DNA from: Rhodoblastus sp. 17X3
Lineage (GTDB): Bacteria > Pseudomonadota > Alphaproteobacteria > Rhizobiales > Beijerinckiaceae
Direction: 5' to 3'
Assembly: GCF_030056575.1 (NCBI RefSeq)
Contig: NZ_JASHHX010000014.1
Coordinates: forward strand, 1-64,000
Length of the DNA: 64,000 nucleotides
The position numbers and the translations under genes were made by a program. Of the stretch, positions 37,311-46,921 are shown one piece after another; position 1 is the stretch's first letter; the number at the start of each line of letters is the position of its first letter. The notes beneath the pieces were generated by a model, which saw nothing but the letters and a program-made list of their open reading frames with translations, did no database searches and had not been told where the DNA came from.

Positions 37311-37393
37311 GTTGATCCAGATCAATGGACCCTGATTTCTAAAACAAAAATTCCGGCGCGTCGCGCCTTTCTGCTCAATTTCAGGGGGTGGCG

Positions 37394-38998
37394 TCAGAAA
37401 AGGCTGCCTTGCCCGCCCTCCGGCGTTTTGCGCAAGGATGCAGGCCGCTTTTTCGGCGGCGGCGCGCCCTCCGCAAGGGCGGCGTCGCGCGATCCTGCGG
37501 CGGTCGCGGCGATCTTGCCGTCGGCGAATTGCAAGGTGAGTCGCGCTCCGGGCGGAGCCTGGGCGACCGATCGCACGGCGACGTCATCGGCGTCGCGCAC
37601 CAGGGCGAAGCCGCGCCGAAGCACCGCCGCATAGCCGACCGCCGCCAGCATCTGCTCGGCATGACCGAGCCTTTCCCGGCGCCGCGCCAAGGCCGAGGCC
37701 ATCGCCGCATCGAGCCTCGCTGCGAGAGCCAACCGCCGCTCCTCCGCCGCGCGGAGGTCATTGCGCAGCAACGCGAGACGGGCGAGACGCGCGGAGTCGA
37801 AGCGCGCGCCAAGAACAGCCAGGCGATCCCGCCTTTTCTCGACAAGGCTCGCGCGGGCGGCGGCGAGACGGAACACGAGCGTGTCCAGGCGGCCGGAGGC
37901 GCGCTGCAATTCCGCATGCGGCGCATGCCGCGCCAGCAGACGCGAGGCGTTGGCCAAGGCAAGCTGACGCTGGGAAAAACCGGCGGCGAGCGCGGCGCGC
38001 AATTTGTCGCCCGAACGGTCGAGCCTTTGCCGCGGCGTCGCGAGCAGCGATTCCGGCCCCGGCAGGGCGCGGGCCAAGGCGCGCAGGTCGGAACACTTGC
38101 GCTCCAGCAGGCGCAGGATCGCGCCATCGTGGCGGCGCGCCAGATCGGCGAGATCGGCGAGAAGCTCCGTGCGCACCGGAACGGCCTTTTCGGCGGCGCC
38201 GGTCGGGGTCGGCGCGCGCAGATCGGCCACCAGATCGAGCAAGGTCCAATCGGTCTCATGCCCGATGGCGGAAATCAGCGGAATGCCGGACTCGGACGCC
38301 GCGCGTAAAACCTCTTCCTCGTTGAAGCTCCACAGGTCTTCCAGCGAACCGCCGCCACGCGCGACGATCAGAAGATCCGGGCGCGGAATGGCCCCCTGCG
38401 GCGCCAGCGCGTTGAAGCCGCGAATGGCGTTGGCGACTTCCGCCGCCGAGGTTTCGCCCTGCACCCGCACCGGCCACACCAGCACGCGGCGCGGGAAACG
38501 GTCGTTCAGGCGATGCAGGATGTCGCGGATCACCGCGCCCGTCGGCGAGGTGACGATGCCGATCACACGCGGCAGAAAAGGCAGCTTCTTCTTGCGGGCT
38601 TCGTCGAACAGGCCCTCGGCGCCGAGTTTCCTGCGGCGCTCTTCCAGCAGCGCCATCAGCGCGCCGAGACCGGCTGGCTCCAATTGCTCGATGACGATCT
38701 GATAGGAGCTTTTGCCTGGAAAAGTTGTGATCCTGCCGGTGGCGATGACCTCAAGCCCTTCCTGCGGCTTGGTCCGCAGGCGCGCATAGGTTCCCTTCCA
38801 GACCACGGCGTCGATGCGGGCGCTGGAATCCTTCAGCGAGAAATAGCAATGGCCGGAGGAATGCTGCCCGCGAAAATTGGAAATCTCGCCGCGCAGGCGC
38901 ACATGGCCGAACTGGTCCTCGATGGCGCGCTTGAGCGCCCCGGACAATTCCGAGACGGTCAATTCGGGCGCATTGGTGAGGACGGAGGAATCGCTCAT
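37394..38998 (-). CDS. xseA: Exodeoxyribonuclease VII large subunit
   Basis: 534 residues. An N-terminal OB fold (HVRLRGEISNFRGQHSSGHCYFSLKD) is followed by the catalytic core (GVITSPTGA-type GIVTSPTGAVIRDILHRL, LIVARGGGSLEDLWSFN, and ISAIGHETDWTLLDLVADLRAPTPT). A long Arg/Ala-rich coiled coil follows (residues 270-440). It forms Exo VII with the small subunit XseB, which is not encoded nearby. The C-terminal tail is basic and Pro-rich. Confidence 0.97.
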   Translation of the reverse strand: MSDSSVLTNAPELTVSELSGALKRAIEDQFGHVRLRGEISNFRGQHSSGHCYFSLKDSSARIDAVVWKGTYARLRTKPQEGLEVIATGRITTFPGKSSYQIVIEQLEPAGLGALMALLEERRRKLGAEGLFDEARKKKLPFLPRVIGIVTSPTGAVIRDILHRLNDRFPRRVLVWPVRVQGETSAAEVANAIRGFNALAPQGAIPRPDLLIVARGGGSLEDLWSFNEEEVLRAASESGIPLISAIGHETDWTLLDLVADLRAPTPTGAAEKAVPVRTELLADLADLARRHDGAILRLLERKCSDLRALARALPGPESLLATPRQRLDRSGDKLRAALAAGFSQRQLALANASRLLARHAPHAELQRASGRLDTLVFRLAAARASLVEKRRDRLAVLGARFDSARLARLALLRNDLRAAEERRLALAARLDAAMASALARRRERLGHAEQMLAAVGYAAVLRRGFALVRDADDVAVRSVAQAPPGARLTLQFADGKIAATAAGSRDAALAEGAPPPKKRPASLRKTPEGGQGSLF

Positions 38999-39103
38999 TG
39001 CGCAAGGCTAACTCTTTTGGCTGCCTTCTGGCGAGGGGTCGATTGGCGCGAAAAATGCTGATGACGCGGAAACGCCTACGCGAAAAACGCCCACGGAGCC
39101 TCC

Positions 39104-39385
39104 ATGCCGTCCATTCCCGTCGCCCATTTGCATGAACAAGGCCAGGATATGGTGATCGTCATCATGGATTCCGGCTTCGCCCGCGCCGCGCCGAACCATC
39201 AGGAGGCGACCATCGCCCAGTTGCAGGCGCTGGCCAAGCTCAACGGCCTCAAGGGTACGATCGCGATGGTCTGGGACGCCGACGGCAAGATGGATTACCT
39301 CGCGCCACAGCCCTGGCATGACTTCTTCCGCAGCATCACGCTCGACGACGTGCGCAGTCGGATCAACGCCGAAATCAAGTGGTGA
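39104..39385 (+). CDS. Hypothetical protein
   Basis: 93 residues from ATG 39104, with GGAG seven bases upstream. It is compact and soluble-looking with alternating hydrophobic strands (DMVIVIMDSGF, KGTIAMVWDADGKMDYLAP) and a charged C-terminal helix. No known domain was recognised. It stands alone, divergent from xseA and separated by 240 bases from the TadE-like genes. Codon use and composition match surrounding genes, so a real gene is likely. Confidence 0.7.
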   Translation: MPSIPVAHLHEQGQDMVIVIMDSGFARAAPNHQEATIAQLQALAKLNGLKGTIAMVWDADGKMDYLAPQPWHDFFRSITLDDVRSRINAEIKW

Positions 39386-39625
39386 CGGGCGCGTAGTGGT
39401 CGGAGCCCTGCAAATTGGCTCCCATTCGTGAATTGACGGAAATCGGCGGAATGCCGTCACAGCGGCTTCGGCAGGCTGGACCCGTTGGCGACATTCGCCG
39501 TCCGGCGCACAAACGTTTCACTGCGCGGAAAGAAGACGTCCGTCACATGGTCAGCTAAGGCCTAACGGCGCGTCAACATGCGTTCATCAACTGGCTGCGA
39601 TCGCGCGTTTCCAGCCATCCGAGAT

Positions 39626-40006
39626 CTAGATCGGGAAGCAGGATTGGGCTCTGAGCGTCAAACTTGTGGCGGGAAAATTGTTTGATATAAGCGGATAGGT
39701 ATAGCTGGCGCTAACCTGATTGCCGCATCCCGGTTTGGCTGCAGAAAATGTTGACGCCGGCAGGTTTAGGCCAAGCGCATGTTGCGCGGCGTAGTTCTGG
39801 ACACTGGCTGCATTCGGACAAAGAATGGCGTTGACGCTTGCGCAACGGGCCGCGGCTTCAACGCCGTTTTGCATTCCGAGCTGCGTCCATAGCAAGAGGC
39901 CAATTTGAATGGCCCCGAAAACCGCTGCTGTGAATATCGGCAACGTGAGCGCGAATTCGACTGCGGTCGCCCCTCGTTGGTCAACTATGATTGCCCGGCT
40001 TTTCAT
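39626..40006 (-). CDS. TadE-like pseudopilin
   Basis: 126 residues from ATG 40006. A short basic start (MKSRAIIVDQRGATAVEFAL) runs into one membrane helix (LPIFTAAVFGAIQIGLLLW), the classic TadE pattern with Gly-Ala and Glu at the head of the helix. The extracytoplasmic part has three cysteines (RCASVNAILCPN, PGCGNQ, QSCFP). TadE proteins are minor pseudopilins of Flp pili. Its start overlaps the preceding TadE-like gene by 4 bases. Confidence 0.85.
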   Translation of the reverse strand: MKSRAIIVDQRGATAVEFALTLPIFTAAVFGAIQIGLLLWTQLGMQNGVEAAARCASVNAILCPNAASVQNYAAQHALGLNLPASTFSAAKPGCGNQVSASYTYPLISNNFPATSLTLRAQSCFPI

Positions 40007-40509
40007 TGGATTCGCACCGTCGATTGCGCCGCGAGCGGGAAGCTGTTGCGGATGAGCGGGTATGGCAAAATCGTTCTGTATGTGCCCTGCGACGACACGG
40101 AGACGTAGGTTCCGGCGACCATGCCGCTCGTGCAAATTGAAGAGCAAGTCGCCACAGTGACGCCGGCGCTCGAAGGACAGCCGCAGAACTTGCTTGGCGC
40201 CGGCGAAGCCGCGATGGCGGAGAAGCTCGTCGCGCTTGTCACGACATTGGAGATCTGCGACCCGAAGCCATGTGCGATCGCATATTGTGCGCCCGCCTGG
40301 GCTGCATTCTGTACTTGCATATTGCGATAAATGCCCATCCCGAGGTCGAAAGTCACGACCAGCATCAAGATCGCCATAGGTCCAAGCAGGGCGAGTTCGA
40401 CTGCTGCGACCCCTTGGATTCCAACTCCATTCCCGGAGAAGAAGGCGCAGATGCGCGGGCGCCATTTCGCCTCGGTCACATGGCTGCGGAAGACTCTTTG
40501 CATCGACAT
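40003..40509 (-). CDS. TadE-like pseudopilin
   Basis: 168 residues. After a 30-residue cytoplasmic lead comes GVAAVELALLGPMAILMLVV, the TadE membrane segment with its conserved glutamate, then NMQVQNAAQAGAQYAIA typical of the family and a Cys-rich loop (KFCGCPSSAGVTVATCSSIC). It is the middle gene of a three-gene leftward unit. There is a short 21-base gap from the TadG-like gene and a 4-base overlap with the next. Confidence 0.86.
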   Translation of the reverse strand: MSMQRVFRSHVTEAKWRPRICAFFSGNGVGIQGVAAVELALLGPMAILMLVVTFDLGMGIYRNMQVQNAAQAGAQYAIAHGFGSQISNVVTSATSFSAIAASPAPSKFCGCPSSAGVTVATCSSICTSGMVAGTYVSVSSQGTYRTILPYPLIRNSFPLAAQSTVRIQ

Positions 40510-40530
40510 GGAATCTTCACCTTTCCAGCG

Positions 40531-41874
40531 TCATTCGACGAGCTTTGCCGCGGACGAGCCGATCGGCTTGATCGGCGTGCCCGGGCAATTGATGGCGAAG
40601 TTTGAATTGCCCGTAAAAGTGACAGTGTCGCCAACAAGCTGCGCGCAACTGTTGGCGCTGCTGTTTCCGCCAGCAAACTGCACTGCGCCCTTCGGCAGGT
40701 AGGTCGCGCCGACCAGAACCTGCGACGCCCCTCCATTAAGCTTGAAGCTGGCGCCGACTGGCATATTACGATCGCCAAACAGAACGATCCCGGCGGTTGG
40801 ACCGCTGGTTGGAGGCGTGAGGTTTACGGTCGCGCCGCCATTGATCGTCGCAGTCGCATAGTTATTGCCGGTGCTTGAGGTGAACACGATTGTCACGCCG
40901 GTTCCGGTGAGCGTAGCGCTGCCATTCACCGAAAGGCTTCCCTGATCCATGTAATAGACACCCGGACTCAGCGTGACATTTGCGCCCGCGTTGAGGCTAA
41001 TGCCCCCGCAATAGACGCCCGGATTGATGGTGACAGTCGCCTTGGCGGTGTAGTTGTGGGCGTCGCAACCTGAGAACGAAGGATAGGATGCGCCAGCGTA
41101 AGGATCCGGGATCGAACTGCCGCCCGTGGTGATGCCTTGCACGGTCGTAATTTTGCTTGCGCCTGAAACGCCGCCCACAACGCCAACCGATAGCGTCGAA
41201 ATCGTGGCAGAACCGCCGACGTTAACCGACGAGCTGCTATTGGAGTCGCTGTACAGGGCGCAAGCGTTCAGCGCGACGCCTGTGCTTCCCTGCGCGTTGA
41301 TCGCCCCGCTCGCCGTCGGATCGAGCGCAAGCACGCAGGCGACTCCGCCATAGGATTTAGCGACCGAACGCGAGGAGACGGGGACCTGTTGAGACCCCCA
41401 AATCGCAGAAAACAGCCGCGCCTGTGGCTGCCGAATGATAACCTCGATAGCATTTTGATCGGCGGTATACGAACCTGAAGTCGGCGGACGATTTACGGCG
41501 ATGCTAACCCCCCTGACGCCTTTGACGAAACCATACGAATCCGCGACGGCGTCAGCTTGTACTGTCAGATCACTCGCAGTATTCGCAGCATAAGCAGCGG
41601 CGGCGCTCGCCGCTGCCGAATCCGACGCGCCTTGCATCGTCTGCCTGGTCTTGTACCAGAGGCCAATATCGGTCGCGATGCCGACGCTGCCAACAAGCAC
41701 AGGCAACAGAACCGCGAAGATGACGGTGTAACTTCCGGCTTCGTCGCGTCGAAAATTCTGTAGAAGATTTTGGCTGCCGGTGACGGCGGGAGCGCGCCCG
41801 ATGGCGCCAATGGCGCCTCGAACTGCGTTGACATCGCCGACGTGACGGGCCACCGCTCCTTTAGCGTCAGTCAT
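40531..41874 (-). CDS. TadG-like pilus-assembly/surface protein
   Basis: 447 residues from ATG 41874, with GGGGAGG upstream. It has a cytoplasmic lead and then the Tad domain DEAGSYTVIFAVLLPVLVGS and TRQTMQGASDSAAASAAAAYA. The remainder (residues 130-447) is a Gly/Ser/Thr/Asn-rich, beta-rich extracytoplasmic region with few charges (repeated GNS, NGGA, TVT, PGVY motifs) and no vWA MIDAS motif. It resembles TadG in topology, but the distal part looks like a surface beta-solenoid. No Flp pilin, TadA ATPase or TadC gene accompanies it in this window. Confidence 0.8.
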   Translation of the reverse strand: MTDAKGAVARHVGDVNAVRGAIGAIGRAPAVTGSQNLLQNFRRDEAGSYTVIFAVLLPVLVGSVGIATDIGLWYKTRQTMQGASDSAAASAAAAYAANTASDLTVQADAVADSYGFVKGVRGVSIAVNRPPTSGSYTADQNAIEVIIRQPQARLFSAIWGSQQVPVSSRSVAKSYGGVACVLALDPTASGAINAQGSTGVALNACALYSDSNSSSSVNVGGSATISTLSVGVVGGVSGASKITTVQGITTGGSSIPDPYAGASYPSFSGCDAHNYTAKATVTINPGVYCGGISLNAGANVTLSPGVYYMDQGSLSVNGSATLTGTGVTIVFTSSTGNNYATATINGGATVNLTPPTSGPTAGIVLFGDRNMPVGASFKLNGGASQVLVGATYLPKGAVQFAGGNSSANSCAQLVGDTVTFTGNSNFAINCPGTPIKPIGSSAAKLVE

Positions 41875-42620
41875 AGCGCCCTCCCCCTGAGGCCGTAATG
41901 TTGGTTGATTTTGCGCCGGCTGGTATTTTCAGATTGTTTCCAAGCGAAGTACGTAGCCTAAGGCTCCGTAGTTAATAGCGCTATCACAGATCAAAAAATA
42001 AATGAAACGAGTCTTTAATATTGTGTTGCTATTTCATAATACCAAAAGATAAAAATGCAAATTTAAAATTTACACTACATTAACAACAGTTTTTGAAAAT
42101 ATACATTTGCGGACCGAAGTCGGGATCAATTCGTGGAATGCCGTGATAACAAACCGCTAGTGGCGGCGACGGCCGTGCTGAATTTGGTCACACTTCCGGG
42201 CTGGCGCATGTCTGGCGACGCTTATCGGAAGTTGCAATGCGCCGCCTGGTCGCCCCCGCAAGAGATTTGCTTTCGTCGGTCAATGCGGTTGGCGTTAGAT
42301 CAATTTGATTTTGTTGATCTGAACTTCGGTCCGATCATTTGACCACCATGATGTGAGCGTTTCACGCCTTGCGCCCGACCAAAACGCCACGACGGACGGC
42401 TGCTTTAGAGCCAGACGGAAGATCGTCGCATGACCGTGCAATGTCCGGAACTTGGCGCGGCGTTGTTTTTCTCGGTCGCCCGCGAATGACGCCTTCGAGC
42501 CGATACGCGTCATTGCATCACCGTGCAAGGCATTCGATTTCTGATCCCCCTGGCCAAGTCGCCGGGAAAGTTGAAACCTCGCCCCGCCTCGCCTAAACAG
42601 ACGGCGAAACGAGGCCCTTC
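41875..42620. other. AT-rich intergenic region upstream of TadG and purD
   Basis: This 746-base divergent spacer includes an unusually AT-rich part (about 41940-42120) in an otherwise GC-rich window. Short open frames here have poor codon use and no ribosome sites, so no gene is called. The AT-rich part probably holds the promoter of the TadG/TadE unit or marks an old insertion. Near 42297 there is a perfect hairpin, listed separately. Confidence 0.6.
42297..42320. repeat. Perfect 7-bp inverted repeat upstream of purD
   Basis: AGATCAA (42297-42303) and TTGATCT (42314-42320) flank a 10-base T-rich loop, about 300 bases before purD. It could be a regulatory dyad or a remnant; there is no gene adjacent on either side to define its target. 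Confidence 0.4.
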
Positions 42621-43886
42621 ATGAATGTTCTTCTCATCGGCTCCGGCGGACGCGAACATGCGCTCGCCGTCGCGCTCGCCAAAAGCCCGCTGCTGACAAA
42701 GCTGTTCGTCGCGCCCGGCAATCCCGGCACGGCGGCCATCGCGCGGAATGTCGTCCTCGACGTCGCCGATTTCGACGCCGTGATCGCCTTCTGCCGGGTC
42801 CAGAACATCAGCTTCGTGGTCATCGGCCCGGAACAGCCGCTGGTCGACGGGCTGGTCGATGCGCTGGATGCGGCGGGGATCAAGTCGTTCGGGCCGAGCA
42901 AGGCCGCGGCGCGGCTGGAAGGCTCCAAGGGCTTCACCAAGGACATCTGCGCCAAATACAACATCCCCACCGGATCTTACGAGCGCTTCACGGCGCGCGA
43001 ACCGGCGCTGGCCTATGTGCGCGCAAAAGGAGCGCCCATCGTGGTCAAGGCCGACGGCCTCGCCGCCGGCAAGGGCGTGGTCGTCGCCATGACTATGGCC
43101 GAAGCGGAAGAAGCCGTGGACGCTCTCTTTGCTGGCGCCTTCGGCGCGGCGGGCGCGGAAGCGGTGATCGAGGAATATCTCGATGGCGAGGAGGCCTCCT
43201 TCTTCGCGCTCAGCGACGGAGAAAAGGCTTTGGCTTTTGCATCCGCGCAGGACCACAAGCGCGTCGGCGACGGCGACACCGGGCCGAACACCGGCGGCAT
43301 GGGCGCCTATTCCCCCGCCCCCGTGGTGACGGACGAGATCGTCGCACAGGTGATGAAGGAGATCATCGAGCCGACTGTCGCGGCGATGAAAGCCGAGGGC
43401 TGCCCCTTCAAGGGCGTGCTGTTCGCCGGACTGATGATCGGCAAGGACGGCCCGAAGCTGATCGAATTCAACACCCGTTTCGGCGATCCGGAATGTCAGG
43501 TGATGATGGCCCGGCTGGAGGACGACCTGCTGAGGCTGCTGCTCGCCTGCGCCGAAGGGCGCCTCCCGCAACAGGTTCGCCTGTCGCCCAAGACCGCCCT
43601 GACCGTGGTGCTGGCGGCGCAGGGCTATCCGGCCGCGCCGCGCAAGGGCGGCAAGATCACCGGCGTCGAACAGGCCGAAAAAATTCCCGGCGTGAGCGTG
43701 ACGCATGCCGGGACGAAGGCGGAGGGCGGCCATCTGGTCGCCAATGGCGGCCGCGTGCTGAACGTCATCGGTCTGGCCGACAGCGTCGCCGAGGCCAAGG
43801 CGCTGGCCTATCGCGGCGTCGACGCCATCGACTTTCCGGAAGGCTTCTGCCGCCGCGACATCGGCTGGCGGGCGGTCGGGACCTGA
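42621..43886 (+). CDS. purD: Phosphoribosylamine-glycine ligase
   Basis: 421 residues. It has an N-terminal [17 protein letters not shown], the ATP-grasp domain with [14 protein letters not shown] and [24 protein letters not shown], and a C-terminal domain. It ligates glycine to phosphoribosylamine in purine synthesis. The start at ATG 42621 is standard for the family. It stands alone and converges with the response-regulator gene 7 bases after its stop. Confidence 0.98.
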   Translation: MNVLLIGSGGREHALAVALAKSPLLTKLFVAPGNPGTAAIARNVVLDVADFDAVIAFCRVQNISFVVIGPEQPLVDGLVDALDAAGIKSFGPSKAAARLEGSKGFTKDICAKYNIPTGSYERFTAREPALAYVRAKGAPIVVKADGLAAGKGVVVAMTMAEAEEAVDALFAGAFGAAGAEAVIEEYLDGEEASFFALSDGEKALAFASAQDHKRVGDGDTGPNTGGMGAYSPAPVVTDEIVAQVMKEIIEPTVAAMKAEGCPFKGVLFAGLMIGKDGPKLIEFNTRFGDPECQVMMARLEDDLLRLLLACAEGRLPQQVRLSPKTALTVVLAAQGYPAAPRKGGKITGVEQAEKIPGVSVTHAGTKAEGGHLVANGGRVLNVIGLADSVAEAKALAYRGVDAIDFPEGFCRRDIGWRAVGT

Positions 43887-43893
43887 CGCGGCT

Positions 43894-44589
43894 TCAAGCG
43901 ACTGCGCCTTCGCGCAAGGTATAGCCGGCGCCGCGCACGGTCTGCAGCAGCTGCACCTCGTGGCCCTTGTCGATCTTGCCGCGCAGGCGGGAAATATGGA
44001 CGTCGATCACATTGGTCTGCGGATCGAAGTGATAGTCCCAGATATTTTCCAGCAGCATGGTGCGCGTCACCACCTGCCCGGCGTGGCGCATCAGATATTC
44101 GAGGAGGCGGAACTCGCGCGGTTGCAGCACGATTTCCTTGCCGGCGCGAAACACCTTGTGCTTGAGCCGGTCCAATTCGAGATCGGCGACGCGATAGCTG
44201 GTTTCCTCATTGGCGCCGCCGCCGCGCCGCCGCGCCAGAACCTCGACCCGCGCCAGCAGTTCGGCGAAGGAATAGGGTTTTGACAAATAGTCGTCGCCGC
44301 CGGCGCGCAGGCCCTTGACGCGGTCGTCGACCTGGCCGAGCGCCGAGAGGATCAGAACCGGCGTTTCGATCTTCTGCTGCCTGAGCCCGCCGATCAGCGA
44401 CAACCCGTCGAGCTTGGGCAACATGCGGTCGACAATCAGCACGTCATAATCGCCCGCTTCCGCCTTGCCATAGCCGGTCAGGCCGTCAGCGGCGGAATCG
44501 GCGTTATGGCCGGCTTCGCGAAAGGCCTTGACCAGATAAGCGGAGGCCTGGGGGTCGTCTTCGATAATCAGGATGCGCATGTCCGGCAT
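43894..44589 (-). CDS. OmpR-type response regulator
   Basis: 231 residues from ATG 44589, with CAGGAA upstream. The receiver domain has acidic residues at ILIIEDD, the phospho-Asp in DVLIVDRMLP (near residue 52), and the conserved Lys in YLSKPYSF. The winged-helix DNA-binding domain covers residues 130-225 (NVIDVHISRLRGKI, VRGAGYTLR). In many relatives this gene follows degP and precedes a sensor kinase gene. Here the next gene is the convergent purD, and no kinase is present. Confidence 0.93.
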   Translation of the reverse strand: MPDMRILIIEDDPQASAYLVKAFREAGHNADSAADGLTGYGKAEAGDYDVLIVDRMLPKLDGLSLIGGLRQQKIETPVLILSALGQVDDRVKGLRAGGDDYLSKPYSFAELLARVEVLARRRGGGANEETSYRVADLELDRLKHKVFRAGKEIVLQPREFRLLEYLMRHAGQVVTRTMLLENIWDYHFDPQTNVIDVHISRLRGKIDKGHEVQLLQTVRGAGYTLREGAVA

Positions 44590-44604
44590 GATAATCGATT
44601 CCTG

Positions 44605-44645
44605 AAAAAAAGTCGGCAGGCCAGGAGGGGGCTTCCCGGCCTGCC
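44605..44645 (-). terminator. Intrinsic terminator after degP
   Basis: On the minus strand GGCAGGCC/GGCCTGCC (44615-44622 with 44638-44645) forms an 8-bp perfect stem, followed two bases later by seven T (complement of 44605-44611). It is a textbook Rho-independent terminator for degP, placed only about 16 bases before the response-regulator start codon. Confidence 0.85.
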
Positions 44646-44727
44646 TTCAGGAGCGCGAACCCAAAAACGCGGGCGCCGCGTCCGTTTGGGAGGGCCTTTC
44701 GCTAGAACGCCCGGAAGTAGCCCGACC

Positions 44728-46284
44728 TCACGACGGATCGGAGGACAGGGCGAGGAAATGCGTGTTGTCGCCGGTCCGCACGCGCAGCAGGACGGCGCGA
44801 CGGCCTTCCTTCTTGGCGTTGTCGAGCGCCTTCACCACATCCTGCGGCCCCATGACCGGCTTGCCCGCGGCGTCGAGGATCACGTCGCCGGGACGCAGAC
44901 CCTTCTGGGCGGCCGGGCCGTCGGGATCGAGATCGGTCACGACCGCGCCTTCCTTGCCCGCCCCGGGCACGTCCGAAGACGGCGACAGGGAGAAGCCGAA
45001 ATTCGCGAGCGCGGTCTTGGCCGCTTTTTCCGGCTGGACCGCATCGGCCTTTGCTTCCTTCTCTTCCGGCAGCTTGCCGAGCTTCACGCTGATGGCCTTT
45101 TCGGCGCCATTGCGGATGATCGTCAGATTGGCCGTGGCGTCGGGGCCGAGCGCGGCGATCTTGCGCGACAGTTCATGCGGGTTCTCGATCTTGGTCCCGT
45201 TGACGCTGGTCACGACGTCGCCCGAGACGATGCCCGCTGTGGCGGCCGGGGTATTGGGCTGGGCCTGCGCCACCAGCGCGCCGCTCGCCGACTTCAGGCC
45301 GAGGCTGTCGGCGATTTCCGGCGTGATCGGCTGGATCTGCACGCCGATATAGCCGCGCGTCACCGAGCCCTTGTCCTTGAGCGCCGCGACGACGTCGCGG
45401 GCGACTTCGGCGGGAATGGCGAAGCCGATGCCGACGCTGCCGCCCGAGGGCGAATAGATCGCGGTGTTGACGCCGACCACATCGCCCCTGGCGTTGAAGG
45501 TCGGGCCGCCCGAATTGCCGCGATTCACCGCCGCGTCGATCTGCAGGTAGTCGTCATAGGGGCCGGAGCCGATGTCGCGTCCCCGCGCCGAAACGATGCC
45601 CGCCGTGACGGTGCCGCCGAGGCCGAAGGGATTGCCGACCGCGATGACCCAGTCGCCGACGCGCGGCATGGCGTCCGCGAACTGCACATAGGGATAGCTC
45701 CCCGGCTCGGTGATCTTGAGCAAGGCGAGATCGGTCTTCTTGTCCGCGCCAATCAGCTTGGCGGGAACCGTCTTGCCGCCCTCGATCGTCAGCGTCACTT
45801 CGGTCGCGTTTTCGACGACGTGATTATTGGTCACGACATAGCCGTCGGCTGAAATGATGAAGCCCGAGCCGAGCGCCTGGCCCTTGTGCGGCTTCTGCGG
45901 CATGGGAACGCCATTCGGGCCGCCGAAGCGCTTGAAGAAGCGATAGAGCGGATCGTCGGGCGAAACCGGCGGCATGCCGGGGGGCAGGCCTTCGCCGCCC
46001 TGGTCCGGGCCGCCGGCTTCGGCCTTCTCGACGACATTGACTTTAACCGCGACGACGGCGCCCTTCACGCGATCGACCATATCGGCGAAGGAGGGCGGGC
46101 CGACCGGAGCCAGGCCCTGATTGGCCGGGGCCTCCGCATGGGCGGGGAGCATGGCGACGCTCGCGGCGGAGCCGATGAGGGCGGCGGCGCCGACGGCGCC
46201 CAGCATGGCGACGCGCAGCGGGCGGCGGCGGGCGCGGAGGGGCGCCTGTTCACGGCGGGAGGAAGGCGCAGACCAGTTCAGCAT
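44728..46284 (-). CDS. degP: DegP/MucD-type periplasmic serine protease
   Basis: About 518 residues from ATG 46284; GGAG sits six bases before this ATG and an upstream ATG at 46296 is less likely. A signal/anchor segment (VAMLGAVGAAALIGSAASVAMLPAHA) precedes the trypsin-like domain. The catalytic triad is His in NNHVVENA (near 154), Asp in KTDLALLK (near 182) and Ser in RGNSGGPTFN (near 255). Two PDZ domains follow (GYIGVQIQPITPEIADSLG; DPDGPAAQKGLRPGDVILDA). It degrades or refolds misfolded envelope proteins. A strong terminator ends its transcript. Confidence 0.96.
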   Translation of the reverse strand: MLNWSAPSSRREQAPLRARRRPLRVAMLGAVGAAALIGSAASVAMLPAHAEAPANQGLAPVGPPSFADMVDRVKGAVVAVKVNVVEKAEAGGPDQGGEGLPPGMPPVSPDDPLYRFFKRFGGPNGVPMPQKPHKGQALGSGFIISADGYVVTNNHVVENATEVTLTIEGGKTVPAKLIGADKKTDLALLKITEPGSYPYVQFADAMPRVGDWVIAVGNPFGLGGTVTAGIVSARGRDIGSGPYDDYLQIDAAVNRGNSGGPTFNARGDVVGVNTAIYSPSGGSVGIGFAIPAEVARDVVAALKDKGSVTRGYIGVQIQPITPEIADSLGLKSASGALVAQAQPNTPAATAGIVSGDVVTSVNGTKIENPHELSRKIAALGPDATANLTIIRNGAEKAISVKLGKLPEEKEAKADAVQPEKAAKTALANFGFSLSPSSDVPGAGKEGAVVTDLDPDGPAAQKGLRPGDVILDAAGKPVMGPQDVVKALDNAKKEGRRAVLLRVRTGDNTHFLALSSDPS

Positions 46285-46432
46285 GGGGGGCTCCATAGAC
46301 CGTTTTCCGAAAAGCCGGCGGCGATTCGCGCCGCTGTTCGGAACGGAATATGGAAGCCGCCGTCTTACGCGGCTGTTTCGGCCAGATGAATTTTTGGTAA
46401 GTTGGCGGAACGCGCCGAGAGGCGGGTCTGCG

Positions 46433-46918
46433 TCAGGCCTGGCCCTCGTCCGGTGATTGGCCGAGCAGGCTTTTCAGCCGGGCGCTTTCTTCTTCCGACA
46501 GCGGCGCGACGGCCTTGTCTCCCTGGGCATCCTGGCCCTTGCGGCGCGCGGCGAACACCGCGGCGGCGCCGAGCCCCAGAATCGCGAAGGGCGACAGCCA
46601 CAACAGCAGCGTGTCCCATTCGAACGGCGGCTTGAGCAGGATGAAATTGCCGTAGCGGGCGACCAGAAACTCCTTCACCTGTGGATCCGAGTCGCCGGCC
46701 TTGAGGCGCTCGCGCACCAGCAGGCGCAGATCCTTGGCGAGCGAGGCGTCGGAATCGTCGATCGACTGGTTCTGGCAGACGAGGCAGCGCAGATTGGCCG
46801 AAATGTTCCGCGCCCGCTGCTCCAGCTTGGCGTCGGGCAGGATTTCATCCGGCTGCACCGCGAAGGCGGGAGCCGATAGCGCAAGAAGCGTGAAAAAGGC
46901 GAAGAGTCTGGCTTTCAT
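46433..46918 (-). CDS. ccmH: Cytochrome c maturation protein CcmH
   Basis: 161 residues. It has a Sec signal ([18 protein letters not shown]), the [10 protein letters not shown] motif with the redox CxxC near residues 45-48, [14 protein letters not shown], and a C-terminal membrane helix ([19 protein letters not shown]). It reduces apocytochrome c thiols for heme ligation together with CcmF. It starts 3 bases after ccmF and ends the ccm run; a 136-base gap separates it from degP. Confidence 0.96.
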   Translation of the reverse strand: MKARLFAFFTLLALSAPAFAVQPDEILPDAKLEQRARNISANLRCLVCQNQSIDDSDASLAKDLRLLVRERLKAGDSDPQVKEFLVARYGNFILLKPPFEWDTLLLWLSPFAILGLGAAAVFAARRKGQDAQGDKAVAPLSEEESARLKSLLGQSPDEGQA

Positions 46919-46921
46919 GGC

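Noticed and set aside
42133-42596. Three small frames in the purD upstream spacer
   Set aside because: No ribosome sites, no hydrophobic or domain pattern, and they conflict with each other on both strands.
44506-45852. 448-codon + strand frame across the regulator/degP region
   Set aside because: Antisense shadow crossing a terminator and two real genes.
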